A DNA stretch of 64,000 nt from Vulcanimicrobiota bacterium (GTDB lineage Bacteria; Vulcanimicrobiota; Xenobia; Xenobiales; JADMJV01): the NCBI GenBank assembly GCA_019637395.1, contig JAHBVR010000009.1:62001-126000 (forward strand), read 5' to 3'. Made by a program: the position numbers and the translations under genes. The notes beneath the pieces are model-generated. The model was given only the letters and a program-made list of their open reading frames with translations. It did not search any database and had not been told where the DNA came from. The stretch's first letter is position 1. Every line of letters starts with the position of its first letter. This document shows, one piece after another, positions 41,080-49,711 of the stretch.

Positions 41080-44009
41080 AAGCGCACCGCCAGCAGAGAG
41101 AAGTCGTCGGTGATATTTTCGCGGGTGAATTTACGCACCTTATTATAAAGACCGTTGACCAACTTGGTGGGATGCCCGTCGCCGTGCGCCACCAGCGCCT
41201 GCATAATGCGCGAAAGCCCGAAAAACTCGCCCTGAGGCGTGCGCGCCTCGGTGATGCCGTCGGTATAGAGTAGCACCAGGCTACCCTCTTCGAGAGCGAC
41301 GGTCTGTTCGGGATACTCGTAGTCATCGATGGCGCCGATGAGAATGCCCTCGGCCCGCAGCAATTCCGGCTCGGCCACGCCCGGCCTCATGAAGAGCGGC
41401 TGTTCGTGGCCGGCACAGGCAAAACGCAGTTGCCGGCTGGTCATATCGGCCTGCGCGCAAAAAACCGTTATCTGCTTACTGGAGCTATGCTGAGCGATCT
41501 GATGGTTGAGCATACGTAGCGAAGCAGCCGGCCCGTAGCCCGCCAGAGCGTAGCTTCCCAGAATGTGCTTGGCCTGCAGGGCCTGAATGGCCGCATCCGG
41601 ACCTTTGCCGGAAACGTCGGCGATGACCAGGAAGAATCGCTCTTTGTCGAGCGGAATCAAATCGTAGTAATCACCGGAGAGGTCCATCGAGGGGATGAAG
41701 CGATGCCCCACCTGCACTCCCTGAAAGCCGAGTTTTTCCTTAGGAATGAGGGCCGTGTGCAGGAGCTCGGTGACCCGTTGTTTCTCAGCGTAGAGCCGGG
41801 CATTCTCGATGGCCACGGCCGCCTGGCTGCCCAACGCGATGAGCAGGTTGACCTGAGCCGGCGTATGGGTCATCAACTCCCGGAAATAGACGTTGATCAG
41901 ACCGATGACGCGCCCGCGCGTTTCCACCGGCACGCACAGGATGGTTTTCAAGCCCTGTTCGCGCACCTTGGCGGGAAACTCGCTGGCATGGCCGTCCTCC
42001 TGGTCGAGCACGACGGTGGGTTGGCCCGTCTTGGCGGCCGTGCCGGCCACTCCCACTCCCAGGGGAATGGGCCGATAATGCTGCGATTTGACCAGTCCCT
42101 CGGAGGTCTTGAGGACCAGATAATTAGCTTCCAGGAGCATCAACGAACAGGCGTCGGCACGCAGGATATCGCGCACGTGGCGCACGATCTCTTCCAAAAC
42201 GCGGTCAAGCTGCAGTGTGGACGTAATGGCTTTACTGACCTCAAAGAGCGTGCCCAACTCACCCATCTTGAAGCGCACCAAACCATGCAGGCGGGCATTC
42301 TCTACGGCGATGGCGGCCTGATTGGCGAAGCCCCGCAAGAAGCGAATTTCTTGCTGGCGGAAGCGCATGCTCGGCTTCACGAAACAATTGAGCACGCCCA
42401 CCATCTTCTTGCGGGCCACCAGCGGGACCGTCAGCAGACCGCCGAAGCTGGCCCGCTTGAGCACGCCTTCAAACTCCAACGCCTCGGGATCTTTCTCCAG
42501 GTAGAGAGCGGTGGCTTTCTTGCGCTCCACGGCCACCCGGGCCATGCGAGCCTGCAGAGCGGGCTCGAGCAATTCGTCACTCAGTCCCACGCTGGTCTCC
42601 AGACGAAATCCCTCGCCCATCTCGTCCAGCACCAGCAAGGCGCAAGCCGAATGCTCCAACAATTCGACAGCCTGCTCCACAATCAACTTGACCACCTTGT
42701 TGAGGCTGAGCGTGCCGGTGATGGCCGTCGAAACCTGGTAAAGAGCGCGTAACGGACCGAGGTTCTCCTGAAGCTGATTGAGCAAGGTAGCGCGCTGGAT
42801 GGCGTTGCCCACCTGGAAGGAAAGCGTCAAGATCATGCGGCGGGCGGCTTCGCTGATCTGAGCGTCACCGCGAGGGTCATCCAGATAAATCAGCCCGATC
42901 ACCCGGTCCTTGACCAGCAGAGGCACCAGCAAAAACCCGGCCCCGGGCATGAGCGCGCAGAGACGCCCGAGAGCCGACTCGCGCAGGTCAAACTCCCCGG
43001 AACTGAGCGACTCGCCCTCGGTCAGCAGCTTGCGCATATGGTCGGGAAACTGAGACAAAGTCAGGCGAAAGGCGGCAAAAAACTCCTCCTGATCGGGTGA
43101 AAGGCCGGTGGCGGCGACGACCGAGAAGTAGGTGCGCTGTTGATCGCGCAACAAGATAAGGCAACGGCGCACGTCGGCCACCCGAGCCAGAGCAGCCGCC
43201 GACTGCTCCAAGACTTCTTCCAGGTCCTGGCCCTCGTCGATGGAACGGGCCGCATTGTAAAGAATCTGGGCTTCGCGGGCCTGCTCTTGCTCGCGCTCAT
43301 GATTGAGCATATTGTCAATGGCCAGAGCAGCCTGCTTGGCCAGCGCGAAGAGAAGGTTGAGCCGGCTCTCCAGCAGGATATCGCCGGGCTCGAAAAACAG
43401 CGTGACCAGGGCCTTCACCTGTTGGTGCCGGAGCAGCGCGATGGTCAGGCTGCGGGGAGTTTCGCAGCCCAGCGTCCGGGTGGCCGTTTCCCAACCCCCT
43501 TCGATCAGTTGAATCGACCCGCCGCGGGCCTGAGACACGCGCACGTAAGTCTGCAGCACCATCTGCAGCAGCTGTTCGAGCTGGTGGGCGCCGGCCAGGG
43601 CCGAACCCAATTGAACCAGCGATTCCTCGCCGCCAGCGCCGGCGCCGAAAGTCACTTCCAGGCGGCGAAACCAATCGGCCACCATCCACTGGATGAGCGC
43701 CTCAAACCCGGCGTAAGCCGGTGCTTCCGCCTGCTCGGCCTGACTGGGCCAGAGTTCCAGGCTGCCCCGTCCGGCCGAGCTCTCGACCTCAATCGAAACG
43801 GAATGGTCCTTGGCCTGGCCATGCTGCACCACAATCGTCTCGAACTCGCTGGTGAGGTGCAGGCGACCGCCCAGCAATCCCGCCTCCTCACTCAGGATCC
43901 GGCACAACTCTTCGGCCGCCAGGCGCACGCCGAGGACGTCCCGACATTGCCGGGAAATCTTCCGACTGAGCGAGACCCAATCCACCTGATGGGCAAGCTG
44001 TGAGGCCAT
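41076..44009 (-). CDS. Multi-GAF sensor with C-terminal SpoIIE/PP2C phosphatase
   Basis: 977 residues. The N-terminal 120 residues are poorly defined. Four GAF-like domains follow: about 125-235 (LVQLGSALAGAHQLEQLL), 250-390 (LYNAARSIDEGQDLEEVL), 415-560 (LYQVSTAITGTLSLNKVV) and 590-735 (LFEVSKAITSTLQLDRVL). The C-terminal SpoIIE-type PP2C domain (about 760-977) has SMDLSGDYYDLIPLD and VIADVSGKGPDAA with metal Asp residues, and YTDGITEA. It is likely a signal-controlled Ser/Thr phosphatase, usually acting on an anti-sigma-factor antagonist. None is adjacent; instead it overlaps the MalE-type gene. Confidence 0.88.
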   Translation of the reverse strand: MASQLAHQVDWVSLSRKISRQCRDVLGVRLAAEELCRILSEEAGLLGGRLHLTSEFETIVVQHGQAKDHSVSIEVESSAGRGSLELWPSQAEQAEAPAYAGFEALIQWMVADWFRRLEVTFGAGAGGEESLVQLGSALAGAHQLEQLLQMVLQTYVRVSQARGGSIQLIEGGWETATRTLGCETPRSLTIALLRHQQVKALVTLFFEPGDILLESRLNLLFALAKQAALAIDNMLNHEREQEQAREAQILYNAARSIDEGQDLEEVLEQSAAALARVADVRRCLILLRDQQRTYFSVVAATGLSPDQEEFFAAFRLTLSQFPDHMRKLLTEGESLSSGEFDLRESALGRLCALMPGAGFLLVPLLVKDRVIGLIYLDDPRGDAQISEAARRMILTLSFQVGNAIQRATLLNQLQENLGPLRALYQVSTAITGTLSLNKVVKLIVEQAVELLEHSACALLVLDEMGEGFRLETSVGLSDELLEPALQARMARVAVERKKATALYLEKDPEALEFEGVLKRASFGGLLTVPLVARKKMVGVLNCFVKPSMRFRQQEIRFLRGFANQAAIAVENARLHGLVRFKMGELGTLFEVSKAITSTLQLDRVLEEIVRHVRDILRADACSLMLLEANYLVLKTSEGLVKSQHYRPIPLGVGVAGTAAKTGQPTVVLDQEDGHASEFPAKVREQGLKTILCVPVETRGRVIGLINVYFRELMTHTPAQVNLLIALGSQAAVAIENARLYAEKQRVTELLHTALIPKEKLGFQGVQVGHRFIPSMDLSGDYYDLIPLDKERFFLVIADVSGKGPDAAIQALQAKHILGSYALAGYGPAASLRMLNHQIAQHSSSKQITVFCAQADMTSRQLRFACAGHEQPLFMRPGVAEPELLRAEGILIGAIDDYEYPEQTVALEEGSLVLLYTDGITEARTPQGEFFGLSRIMQALVAHGDGHPTKLVNGLYNKVRKFTRENITDDFSLLAVRF

Positions 44010-44146
44010 ACAGTCCCGGTCCTTCCACCCTGGTTGCCGGCTTCCCCTGTTCGCCGGAAAGCGGGTCAGGCTTACCCTCGAAACGCGCGCAAACCCTTGA
44101 AAAACCGTGGTCCGCAGTATACTTTAACGATTGTCCACGTGAACTC

Positions 44147-44175
44147 TTGACAACAAGGGAACGATAGGCTACTAT
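44147..44175 (+). promoter_or_regulatory. lexA promoter
   Basis: TTGACA at 44147-44152 and TACTAT at 44170-44175 with a 17-nt spacer, 35 nt before the chosen lexA start. The -10 lies inside the palindrome described next. Confidence 0.75.
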
Positions 44176-44177
44176 CG
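44162..44177 (+). promoter_or_regulatory. Probable LexA operator (palindrome over the -10)
   Basis: CGATAG-GCTA-CTATCG, a perfect 6-bp-arm palindrome covering the -10 hexamer of the lexA promoter. Its position fits autorepression. The sequence differs from the E. coli (CTGT-N8-ACAG) and Gram-positive (GAAC-N4-GTTC) LexA boxes, but LexA operators vary by phylum. No second exact copy was noticed in the window. Confidence 0.5.
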
Positions 44178-44209
44178 CTTCAGACAAGCGTTCACAGGAG
44201 ATGATGAGC

Positions 44210-44830
44210 ATGAAAACCCTTACCGATAGACAAAAGCAAATCCTCGACTTCGTAATCAACAGCATCAACGAGCGAGGCTACCCCCCATCCGTCCGCGACA
44301 TCTGCAGACACTTCGACATCCAGTCTCCGCAAGGAGCACAGCGGCACCTCAACGCGCTGGAGAAAAAGGGATACCTCAAGCGCGATGCCCGTCTGGCCCG
44401 CTCGCTCTCGATCACACCGCTCTCGGCCGCCATGGTGCCGGCTGCCGAAAAACCGGAATGGATTCCAGTGGTGGGAGACGTCGCCGCCGGCGCGCCCATT
44501 CTTGCCCAGGAAGACATTTTGGACCAGATCCCCCTCTCCAAAGACTGGCTGGGGATTGGGAAAGACTACTTTTTCCTCCGAGTCAAAGGCGACAGCATGG
44601 CGGAAGCCATCCAACCTGGCGACCTGGTGCTGGTCGAACGAGCCCAGACGGCCAGTCGCGGCGAAATTGTGGTCGCCCTGTTAGAAGAGGAAGCCGCCTG
44701 CAAGCGCTATTTCCCCGACAAAAACTGCGTCCGACTGCGCTCGGACAACCCCCGTTACGACGACATCGTCGTCTCCAACGATTTCAAGCTACTGGGAAAA
44801 GTGAAAGCCCTCGTGCGCAAATATCAGTAA
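44210..44830 (+). CDS. lexA: LexA SOS repressor
   Basis: 206 residues from the ATG at 44210, which has AGGAG 9 nt upstream; ATGs at 44201 and 44204 are too close to that site. The winged HTH is in residues 1-70 (YPPSVRDICRHFDIQSPQGA). The self-cleavage bond is A93-G94 (VAAGAPILA). The latent peptidase dyad is S129 in KGDSM and K165 in AACKRY. Standard SOS regulator. Two small genes follow on the same strand, the first 14 nt after the stop. Confidence 0.96.
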   Translation: MKTLTDRQKQILDFVINSINERGYPPSVRDICRHFDIQSPQGAQRHLNALEKKGYLKRDARLARSLSITPLSAAMVPAAEKPEWIPVVGDVAAGAPILAQEDILDQIPLSKDWLGIGKDYFFLRVKGDSMAEAIQPGDLVLVERAQTASRGEIVVALLEEEAACKRYFPDKNCVRLRSDNPRYDDIVVSNDFKLLGKVKALVRKYQ

Positions 44831-44844
44831 AATCAGGAGGTTCC

Positions 44845-45030
44845 ATGTTGGCCTTTGCCCTGAACCCACAACCCGAAGGAGTTGCCTATCAGGCAAGCTC
44901 CAACCGCCGCAACACGCCTCAGCGCGTGAAACCGGCCACTAACTTAGCCGTCCATGAGCGTTTCGTAATGAAGGCGGAGGCCATCTTTCCGGGCTCCGAA
45001 ATCGTCTCCCATCAGAGTCAAGAAACATAA
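44845..45030 (+). CDS. Small protein downstream of lexA (61 aa)
   Basis: 61 residues beginning MLAFALNPQPEGVAYQAS, with AGGAGG 4 nt upstream of the ATG, a strong site. Basic and polar, with no membrane helix or known domain; the end (VMKAEAIFPGSEIVSH) may form a short beta hairpin. Position 14 nt after lexA suggests SOS control, as with division inhibitors next to lexA in other phyla (SulA, YneA, DivS), but it resembles none of them. Confidence 0.55.
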   Translation: MLAFALNPQPEGVAYQASSNRRNTPQRVKPATNLAVHERFVMKAEAIFPGSEIVSHQSQET

Positions 45031-45146
45031 GCCGACTCGACCACCCTGAAGAAACATAGAGAGTTCAGGCGTCGCCCCGCGCGTGCGCCAGCTACGGCAT
45101 TGCCCGTGCAATACTAATCAAGAACACCTGAGAACCGGAGAACACC

Positions 45147-45428
45147 ATGCCTACTACCAGTGCTTTGCATTGCCCCAATCAGCTCTCGGTCACCCGTTTC
45201 GAATCGCGCCTGCCATCTCTTGATCACTGGGGTCAGGGGAGTAGCGGGACCATCCGCTTTCTACGCCATCGCCCCCGCAATGGCTGGAAAAAGCGAGGAA
45301 AGAAGCAGGCGGCGCCGCAGCGTCTCGTAGCCAGTGAGCAGCCTTCGCTCTTGCGTCAAAGCATCGAAATCGGACTTTTCGGCGCCTACATGCTGATTTT
45401 TATGGCCTCGCTTTGGATGCTTGGATAG
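45147..45428 (+). CDS. Small protein with C-terminal membrane helix (93 aa)
   Basis: 93 residues. CGGAG lies 8 nt before the ATG. The first 70 residues are basic and polar (GWKKRGKKQAAPQ). The last 20 form a single membrane helix (IGLFGAYMLIFMASLWML), so it is a tail-anchored type. It is 116 nt after the previous small gene, and that gap holds an ATTGC-CCGT-GCAAT palindrome at 45099-45112 near an AATACT sequence. SOS membership is possible but unproven. No family is recognised. Confidence 0.5.
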   Translation: MPTTSALHCPNQLSVTRFESRLPSLDHWGQGSSGTIRFLRHRPRNGWKKRGKKQAAPQRLVASEQPSLLRQSIEIGLFGAYMLIFMASLWMLG

Positions 45429-45441
45429 AGTTTTGAGCGCC

Positions 45442-45502
45442 CCCAGACTTTCGGACCGTTTCCCACCCCTCCCCCACACCTCCCGCGGTTCGAAAGTCTG
45501 GG
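45442..45502 (+). repeat. Long stem-loop with pyrimidine-rich loop
   Basis: CCCAGACTTTCGGACCG (45442-45458) pairs with the segment at 45486-45502 over 17 positions with one G-U pair. The 27-nt loop is almost pure C/T/A. It lies 14 nt after the small membrane protein gene and 110 nt before the FecR gene. It could be a terminator without a T-tail, a leader structure or a protein-binding site. Confidence 0.55.
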
Positions 45503-45613
45503 TGCCGCGCCCAATTTGCGATTCTTTTTGGAAGAAAAGGGGCTCCCCAACGACCGGAGGATTTCCCTGCCTCTAGGGGAAGCTGATTTTATCTATCTAT
45601 GGGGAGTCATCTT

Positions 45614-46828
45614 ATGACCAAAAAGCTTGCAACTCTTACTTTGGGACTACTGCTCTGTGGATCGTCCTGGGCTCAAGACGAGCCGGTCGTTCGGGTCCAA
45701 AGCATCGGCAAAGTTTCGCAGTCTGCTCCAAGCAAACTCATCCAGAAGAGGCCAAACGACAAGGACGGATTTCCGGTCACTCTCAACACGACCGGATATG
45801 TCAAAGACCACTATGTAACCGACCAGAACACCCTGGCGGCCTTGGAATTCCTCATCGGTGGACGAGTCGGCATCAACAAAGACACCGACATCATGATCGT
45901 CAATGAACGCTCCGTCGCGGACGGCAAGACGCCCACCAAACGGGTCGTGCTCAAAAGTGGCGGACTCTGGGTCAAAGCCGATGCGAAAAGCCTCAAGCAG
46001 CCGCTGGAGATTCAAACCAACGGTGGCGTTATGGGCATCAAAGGCACCGAATTCACCGTCGAATCTCAAGCGGACGGCTCCGCCAAGGTTTGCTGTTTCG
46101 AAAGCAACAGCGATATCGGCGGCGTGGAAATCCGCGACAATTCCGGCAAAGTCGTCGGCGTGGCCAAACCGGGAGACGAATACCTGATCAGCCTGAAGGC
46201 GGCCCCGGTGGTCAAACACTACGAAAACATCGAAGAATTTCGCAACCAGCGCATCGATGCCTGGGGAGTCCGCAACCATCCGGCTTTCCAGGCGGCCATG
46301 TCGGTAGCCAGCATCGCCGGTGTGCCAGGCATCGGCACGGCCAGCGGGGCTCTCTGGGCAGCGGATTCTATTGCCAACTGCGAAAGAGACCCGGCCGGCG
46401 CCACTCTGGCCGCTTTGAGTCTGGCCAATCAGGCCGGAGCCAATACGGGGGCGGCGGGAAGCTACCTCGGCTGGGGCGCCTCGATCTACAATGCCACCAA
46501 GAGCAACGAGCCCCCCAAGGCCGACTATCCCACTCAGTTGTCACCGGACAACTCTCCCAAAAGTCAGAGCAGCGTGAGGACAACCTCAGGTTTTCCCAGC
46601 TTCAGCTGGAAAGGCCTGGATGAGGCTCGCAGCTACGTCGTCATGGTCGCTAAAGACGAGAACATGTACGACGTCGTATTTACCGACCAGACCCAGAATC
46701 AGCAATTGACCTATCCGTCCTACCTGAGACCCCTGCCCAAGGGCCAGTACTACTGGCGCGTAATTCCCGTCAATGATGAGGACAAACCGGTCGAGCGCTC
46801 CTCGCAAACCTACTTCATGGTCCAGTAG
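45614..46828 (+). CDS. Exported FecR-domain protein
   Basis: 404 residues from the ATG at 45614, which has GGGAG 7 nt upstream. Signal peptide KKLATLTLGLLLCGSSWAQ. A FecR domain covers about 35-180 (TLAALEFLIGGRVGINKDTDI, LKSGGLWVKA, LEIQTNGGVMGIKGTEFTV). A Gly/Ala-rich hydrophobic stretch lies at about 225-290 and a C-terminal Ig/fibronectin-like domain at about 315-400 (LPKGQYYWRVIPVNDED). This architecture is the non-TonB kind often found beside CHASE2 cyclases. It is directly followed by a paralogue. Confidence 0.85.
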   Translation: MTKKLATLTLGLLLCGSSWAQDEPVVRVQSIGKVSQSAPSKLIQKRPNDKDGFPVTLNTTGYVKDHYVTDQNTLAALEFLIGGRVGINKDTDIMIVNERSVADGKTPTKRVVLKSGGLWVKADAKSLKQPLEIQTNGGVMGIKGTEFTVESQADGSAKVCCFESNSDIGGVEIRDNSGKVVGVAKPGDEYLISLKAAPVVKHYENIEEFRNQRIDAWGVRNHPAFQAAMSVASIAGVPGIGTASGALWAADSIANCERDPAGATLAALSLANQAGANTGAAGSYLGWGASIYNATKSNEPPKADYPTQLSPDNSPKSQSSVRTTSGFPSFSWKGLDEARSYVVMVAKDENMYDVVFTDQTQNQQLTYPSYLRPLPKGQYYWRVIPVNDEDKPVERSSQTYFMVQ

Positions 46829-47908
46829 ATGCGGAAACCAGCTCTCGCCTGGCTGCTGTTGATTTGCTCCCCGGCTGCGGGATGGGCCGAGGAGCCCGTC
46901 CTGCGGCTGATCAACATCCAGGGCGTCGGTGCCGCACCCCACATGCAGCGCCGCGCCGCTGGTGACAGCAAATGGTACCAGGCTTTCCTGGGGACCGAGG
47001 GCTACCTGGCCGATCATTTCAAAACCGATGCCCAAACGGTGGCCGCCCTGGAATTCGCCATCGGCGGTCGGGTAGCCATCAGCCGGGATACCGAGATTGA
47101 AGTGCTCAGCGAGCGCAGCGTCAACGCAATTTCCGCTTCCCAGCGGGTGCTCATGCGCAGTGGCCACCTCTGGATGAGGTCTGCCCGGCCGCTGGCGCGT
47201 CCCCTGGAAATCCAGACCAACGGTGGCACCCTTGGCATCAAGGGCACCGAATTCACGGTAGAGGCGCTGCCCGATCAGACCCAGGTGGCGGTGATGGAAG
47301 GAGCGGTGGAAGTCAAAGACCTGCAGGCCAAATACCTGGGAGTGGCTCAGGCGGGGGATGTTTATCACCTGAAAACCAACCCGAAGCCGGAAGACGTTCT
47401 CGCCGTGGAGCACCTTGATCCAAACCAGATGCAGGGCTACAAGGAAAGCTTCCTGCTCAGGGCCGAGTTGGCCAGTATTCGTCAGTCCCTGGAGCAGAGC
47501 GCCAGAACGCACCTGAACGAGCTTATGCAAAAACTCGAGGGCCTGAAGGGCGTCGACGAGCACGTCAATCGAGGTATGGTCGAACCCTTTGGGGCGGCTA
47601 TCGGCATGAGCCCCAGCGGCGGCTTTGCTCTGTCCACCAGGAACACCTCGCCGCTCGGAACGACCTTTGCCTGGGACAACGTGCCCGGGGCGGACGGCTA
47701 CGTCATTTTCGTTTCGGATACGGCCCAGTTCAACAACATTCTCTTTTCCGACCGAGTGCGCGACACTCGCGCCGTTTACCCAGAAACCGCCCGACCCTTG
47801 AAACCCGGCCGCTACTACTGGCGAATCATCCCCGTGGGGAACAACGACCAGGTCTTGGAGGGTGTCGGAGCCGCCCAATCTACCTTCGAAATCTCCGCCA
47901 CGCAGTAA
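46829..47908 (+). CDS. Exported FecR-domain protein (paralogue)
   Basis: 359 residues, starting immediately after the previous stop. Signal peptide RKPALAWLLLICSPAAGWA. The FecR domain is closely similar to that of 45614 (VAALEFAIGGRVAISRDTEI and LEIQTNGGTLGIKGTEFTV), so a tandem duplication is likely. The Gly/Ala stretch is absent and replaced by a helical linker (about 195-245). The C-terminal Ig-like domain ends LKPGRYYWRIIPVGNNDQV. The cyclase gene starts at the next base after the stop. Confidence 0.85.
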   Translation: MRKPALAWLLLICSPAAGWAEEPVLRLINIQGVGAAPHMQRRAAGDSKWYQAFLGTEGYLADHFKTDAQTVAALEFAIGGRVAISRDTEIEVLSERSVNAISASQRVLMRSGHLWMRSARPLARPLEIQTNGGTLGIKGTEFTVEALPDQTQVAVMEGAVEVKDLQAKYLGVAQAGDVYHLKTNPKPEDVLAVEHLDPNQMQGYKESFLLRAELASIRQSLEQSARTHLNELMQKLEGLKGVDEHVNRGMVEPFGAAIGMSPSGGFALSTRNTSPLGTTFAWDNVPGADGYVIFVSDTAQFNNILFSDRVRDTRAVYPETARPLKPGRYYWRIIPVGNNDQVLEGVGAAQSTFEISATQ

Positions 47909-49711
47909 ATGCTCAACTTCAAGGCCTGGCTGCGGAGACTGGTGGTGGGCTGGTGCTTCACGCTGGCCTCCTTTGGCATCCTGGCTCTGTTCCCACGCGT
48001 CGAATTATCCCTGTATGACAAACTGATCGCCTATTACCGAGATATTCCCGAGTGGGTGCGCCAACGCTACCCGGCCTTGAGCCGGGGCGAAATGGTGTTG
48101 CACCGGTCCATCACCCTCATCGGCGATCACAGCGGCGAAAGCCGGCGGCAAGTCGAGATTCTGCGGCGTTTGCGGGCGGACTTCGCGGCGGCGGCCTGCT
48201 GGATCACCAATCAAGAGGAAAAGCTTCCCAACGATCTGGCCAATCAGAGCCTGGAAACAAACCTGGTCTACTCGGTGACCTCGGTCCCGCGCTGGGACGG
48301 CAAATCCAAAGAGCCTCCCCCCCTCGTCCTCAAACAAAGCGAAGTGGACAGCACCGTTCGCGAAGTCTACCTGGCTTTGAAGAGTCCTCAGGGACCGGTG
48401 CCCTGCCTGCCACTCGTCCTCTACGCCCGATTTCTGAATGAAACCAATGTGGCACCGGACATCCGGGGCAATACCTTGTGGCTGGGCGACCGCGCCATTC
48501 CCGTCAACGAAGACGAGCAGGGCTACTCGTTCCCCATTATTCCTTACCACCCGCAAGTCAGAGCTCAAATCGACCTCAACACCGCCGGCGTGCCCAGCGT
48601 GGCCGATCCCATGGAGCCACTCAACCTGAGCGATATGCTCGAACTGCCGGAGGCCTTTTTTGGCCAGCGGGTGCGCGATCGATTTTACTTCCTCGGTGAC
48701 TTCTCCATGACCGCGATCGGAGAACATGTCACTTCCCTCGGTCCTTTCCGCGATTTTCAGATCGCCGCCCTGGGCCTGGACACTCTCATTCAGGGTCCCT
48801 ATCTGCGTTGGGTGTCGGGGCCGGCCTGCATCTTCTTCAACTTCCTGCTCTCGAGCGCGCTGGCTCTATGGCTCCTGAGTCCCACCACGGGATGGGGACG
48901 CCTGGTGCGCGCCGTGCTGGCCCTCGTCGCCTGCCAGGTGGGAGCCGGTTGCACCTTCGCAGCCGGCTTCTACTTGCCGCTCACCTGGGCGTTTCTTTAT
49001 GTCATCTTGCTGAACGTTTGGATTCTGGCCAAAATCTGGTGGTCCACGCTCTCCTATTTGAGACGCTACGGAGGAGCCACGGCTGCCCACATGCTGGCCA
49101 CCGGCCAGGTGCACCTGGACCACGGCGTGGCCGAAGAACGTATCGTTACCATTGTTTTCGTGGGCCTGCCCGCCCACCTGCGCCAGCAAGAACTGGAGGA
49201 CGATCCGCTGACGCTCAAACATCGCCAGATCTTCTCCAAGCGTGTAGCCGACATCACGCACCGCCAGCACGGCATCGTGCACGACTTCCAGGCCGATTAC
49301 TTGATGCTGGGCTTCGGCACTCACCCCGGTGAACAAGACGCCAATCACGCGGTCAAAGCTTTCCGAGCGGCCAACGAATTGATCGCCGCCCAAGAGTTCT
49401 TCGAGGAAGCCTGGAAACCAAAGATTTCCGGAGGGGCGCGTGTACAGGTCTCGCTCAACGCCGGCCTGGTCGCCATCGGCTGGGTCGGCACCACCCAACT
49501 CAAGCGCGCTTCGGCCGCTATCGGCGATACCACCAACGTGGCCGCCCGCTTGTTGGGAACGGCCAAGAAGTATGACGTCAATATGATTCTCTCCGAAAGC
49601 GCCTACGAACTCCTGCAGGATCAAGCCCACTTCGAAGCTTTGCCGCCGGTCATGCTGAAAGGCAAGACGGAGGCCGTAGCCATCTATAAGTTGGCGGATC
49701 CCGAAGAATGA
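47909..49711 (+). CDS. CHASE2-domain class III nucleotide cyclase, C2-like half
   Basis: 600 residues: one N-terminal membrane helix (about 10-30), a periplasmic CHASE2 sensor (about 35-290), three membrane helices (about 300-375) and a cytoplasmic class III cyclase domain (about 405-575). The catalytic Asn and Arg are kept: N543 and R547 in IGDTTNVAAR. The first metal Asp is replaced by G419 (VFVGLPAH), while the second is D463; spacing is the canonical 44. The substrate Lys position is D459. Alone it should be poorly active or inactive. It overlaps the next cyclase gene by 4 nt. Confidence 0.85.
   Translation: MLNFKAWLRRLVVGWCFTLASFGILALFPRVELSLYDKLIAYYRDIPEWVRQRYPALSRGEMVLHRSITLIGDHSGESRRQVEILRRLRADFAAAACWITNQEEKLPNDLANQSLETNLVYSVTSVPRWDGKSKEPPPLVLKQSEVDSTVREVYLALKSPQGPVPCLPLVLYARFLNETNVAPDIRGNTLWLGDRAIPVNEDEQGYSFPIIPYHPQVRAQIDLNTAGVPSVADPMEPLNLSDMLELPEAFFGQRVRDRFYFLGDFSMTAIGEHVTSLGPFRDFQIAALGLDTLIQGPYLRWVSGPACIFFNFLLSSALALWLLSPTTGWGRLVRAVLALVACQVGAGCTFAAGFYLPLTWAFLYVILLNVWILAKIWWSTLSYLRRYGGATAAHMLATGQVHLDHGVAEERIVTIVFVGLPAHLRQQELEDDPLTLKHRQIFSKRVADITHRQHGIVHDFQADYLMLGFGTHPGEQDANHAVKAFRAANELIAAQEFFEEAWKPKISGGARVQVSLNAGLVAIGWVGTTQLKRASAAIGDTTNVAARLLGTAKKYDVNMILSESAYELLQDQAHFEALPPVMLKGKTEAVAIYKLADPEE

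Noticed and set aside
45599-45613. Earlier ATG for the first FecR protein
   Set aside because: The ATG at 45614 has GGGAG at proper spacing and gives a normal signal peptide; starting at 45599 would place that site inside the gene.
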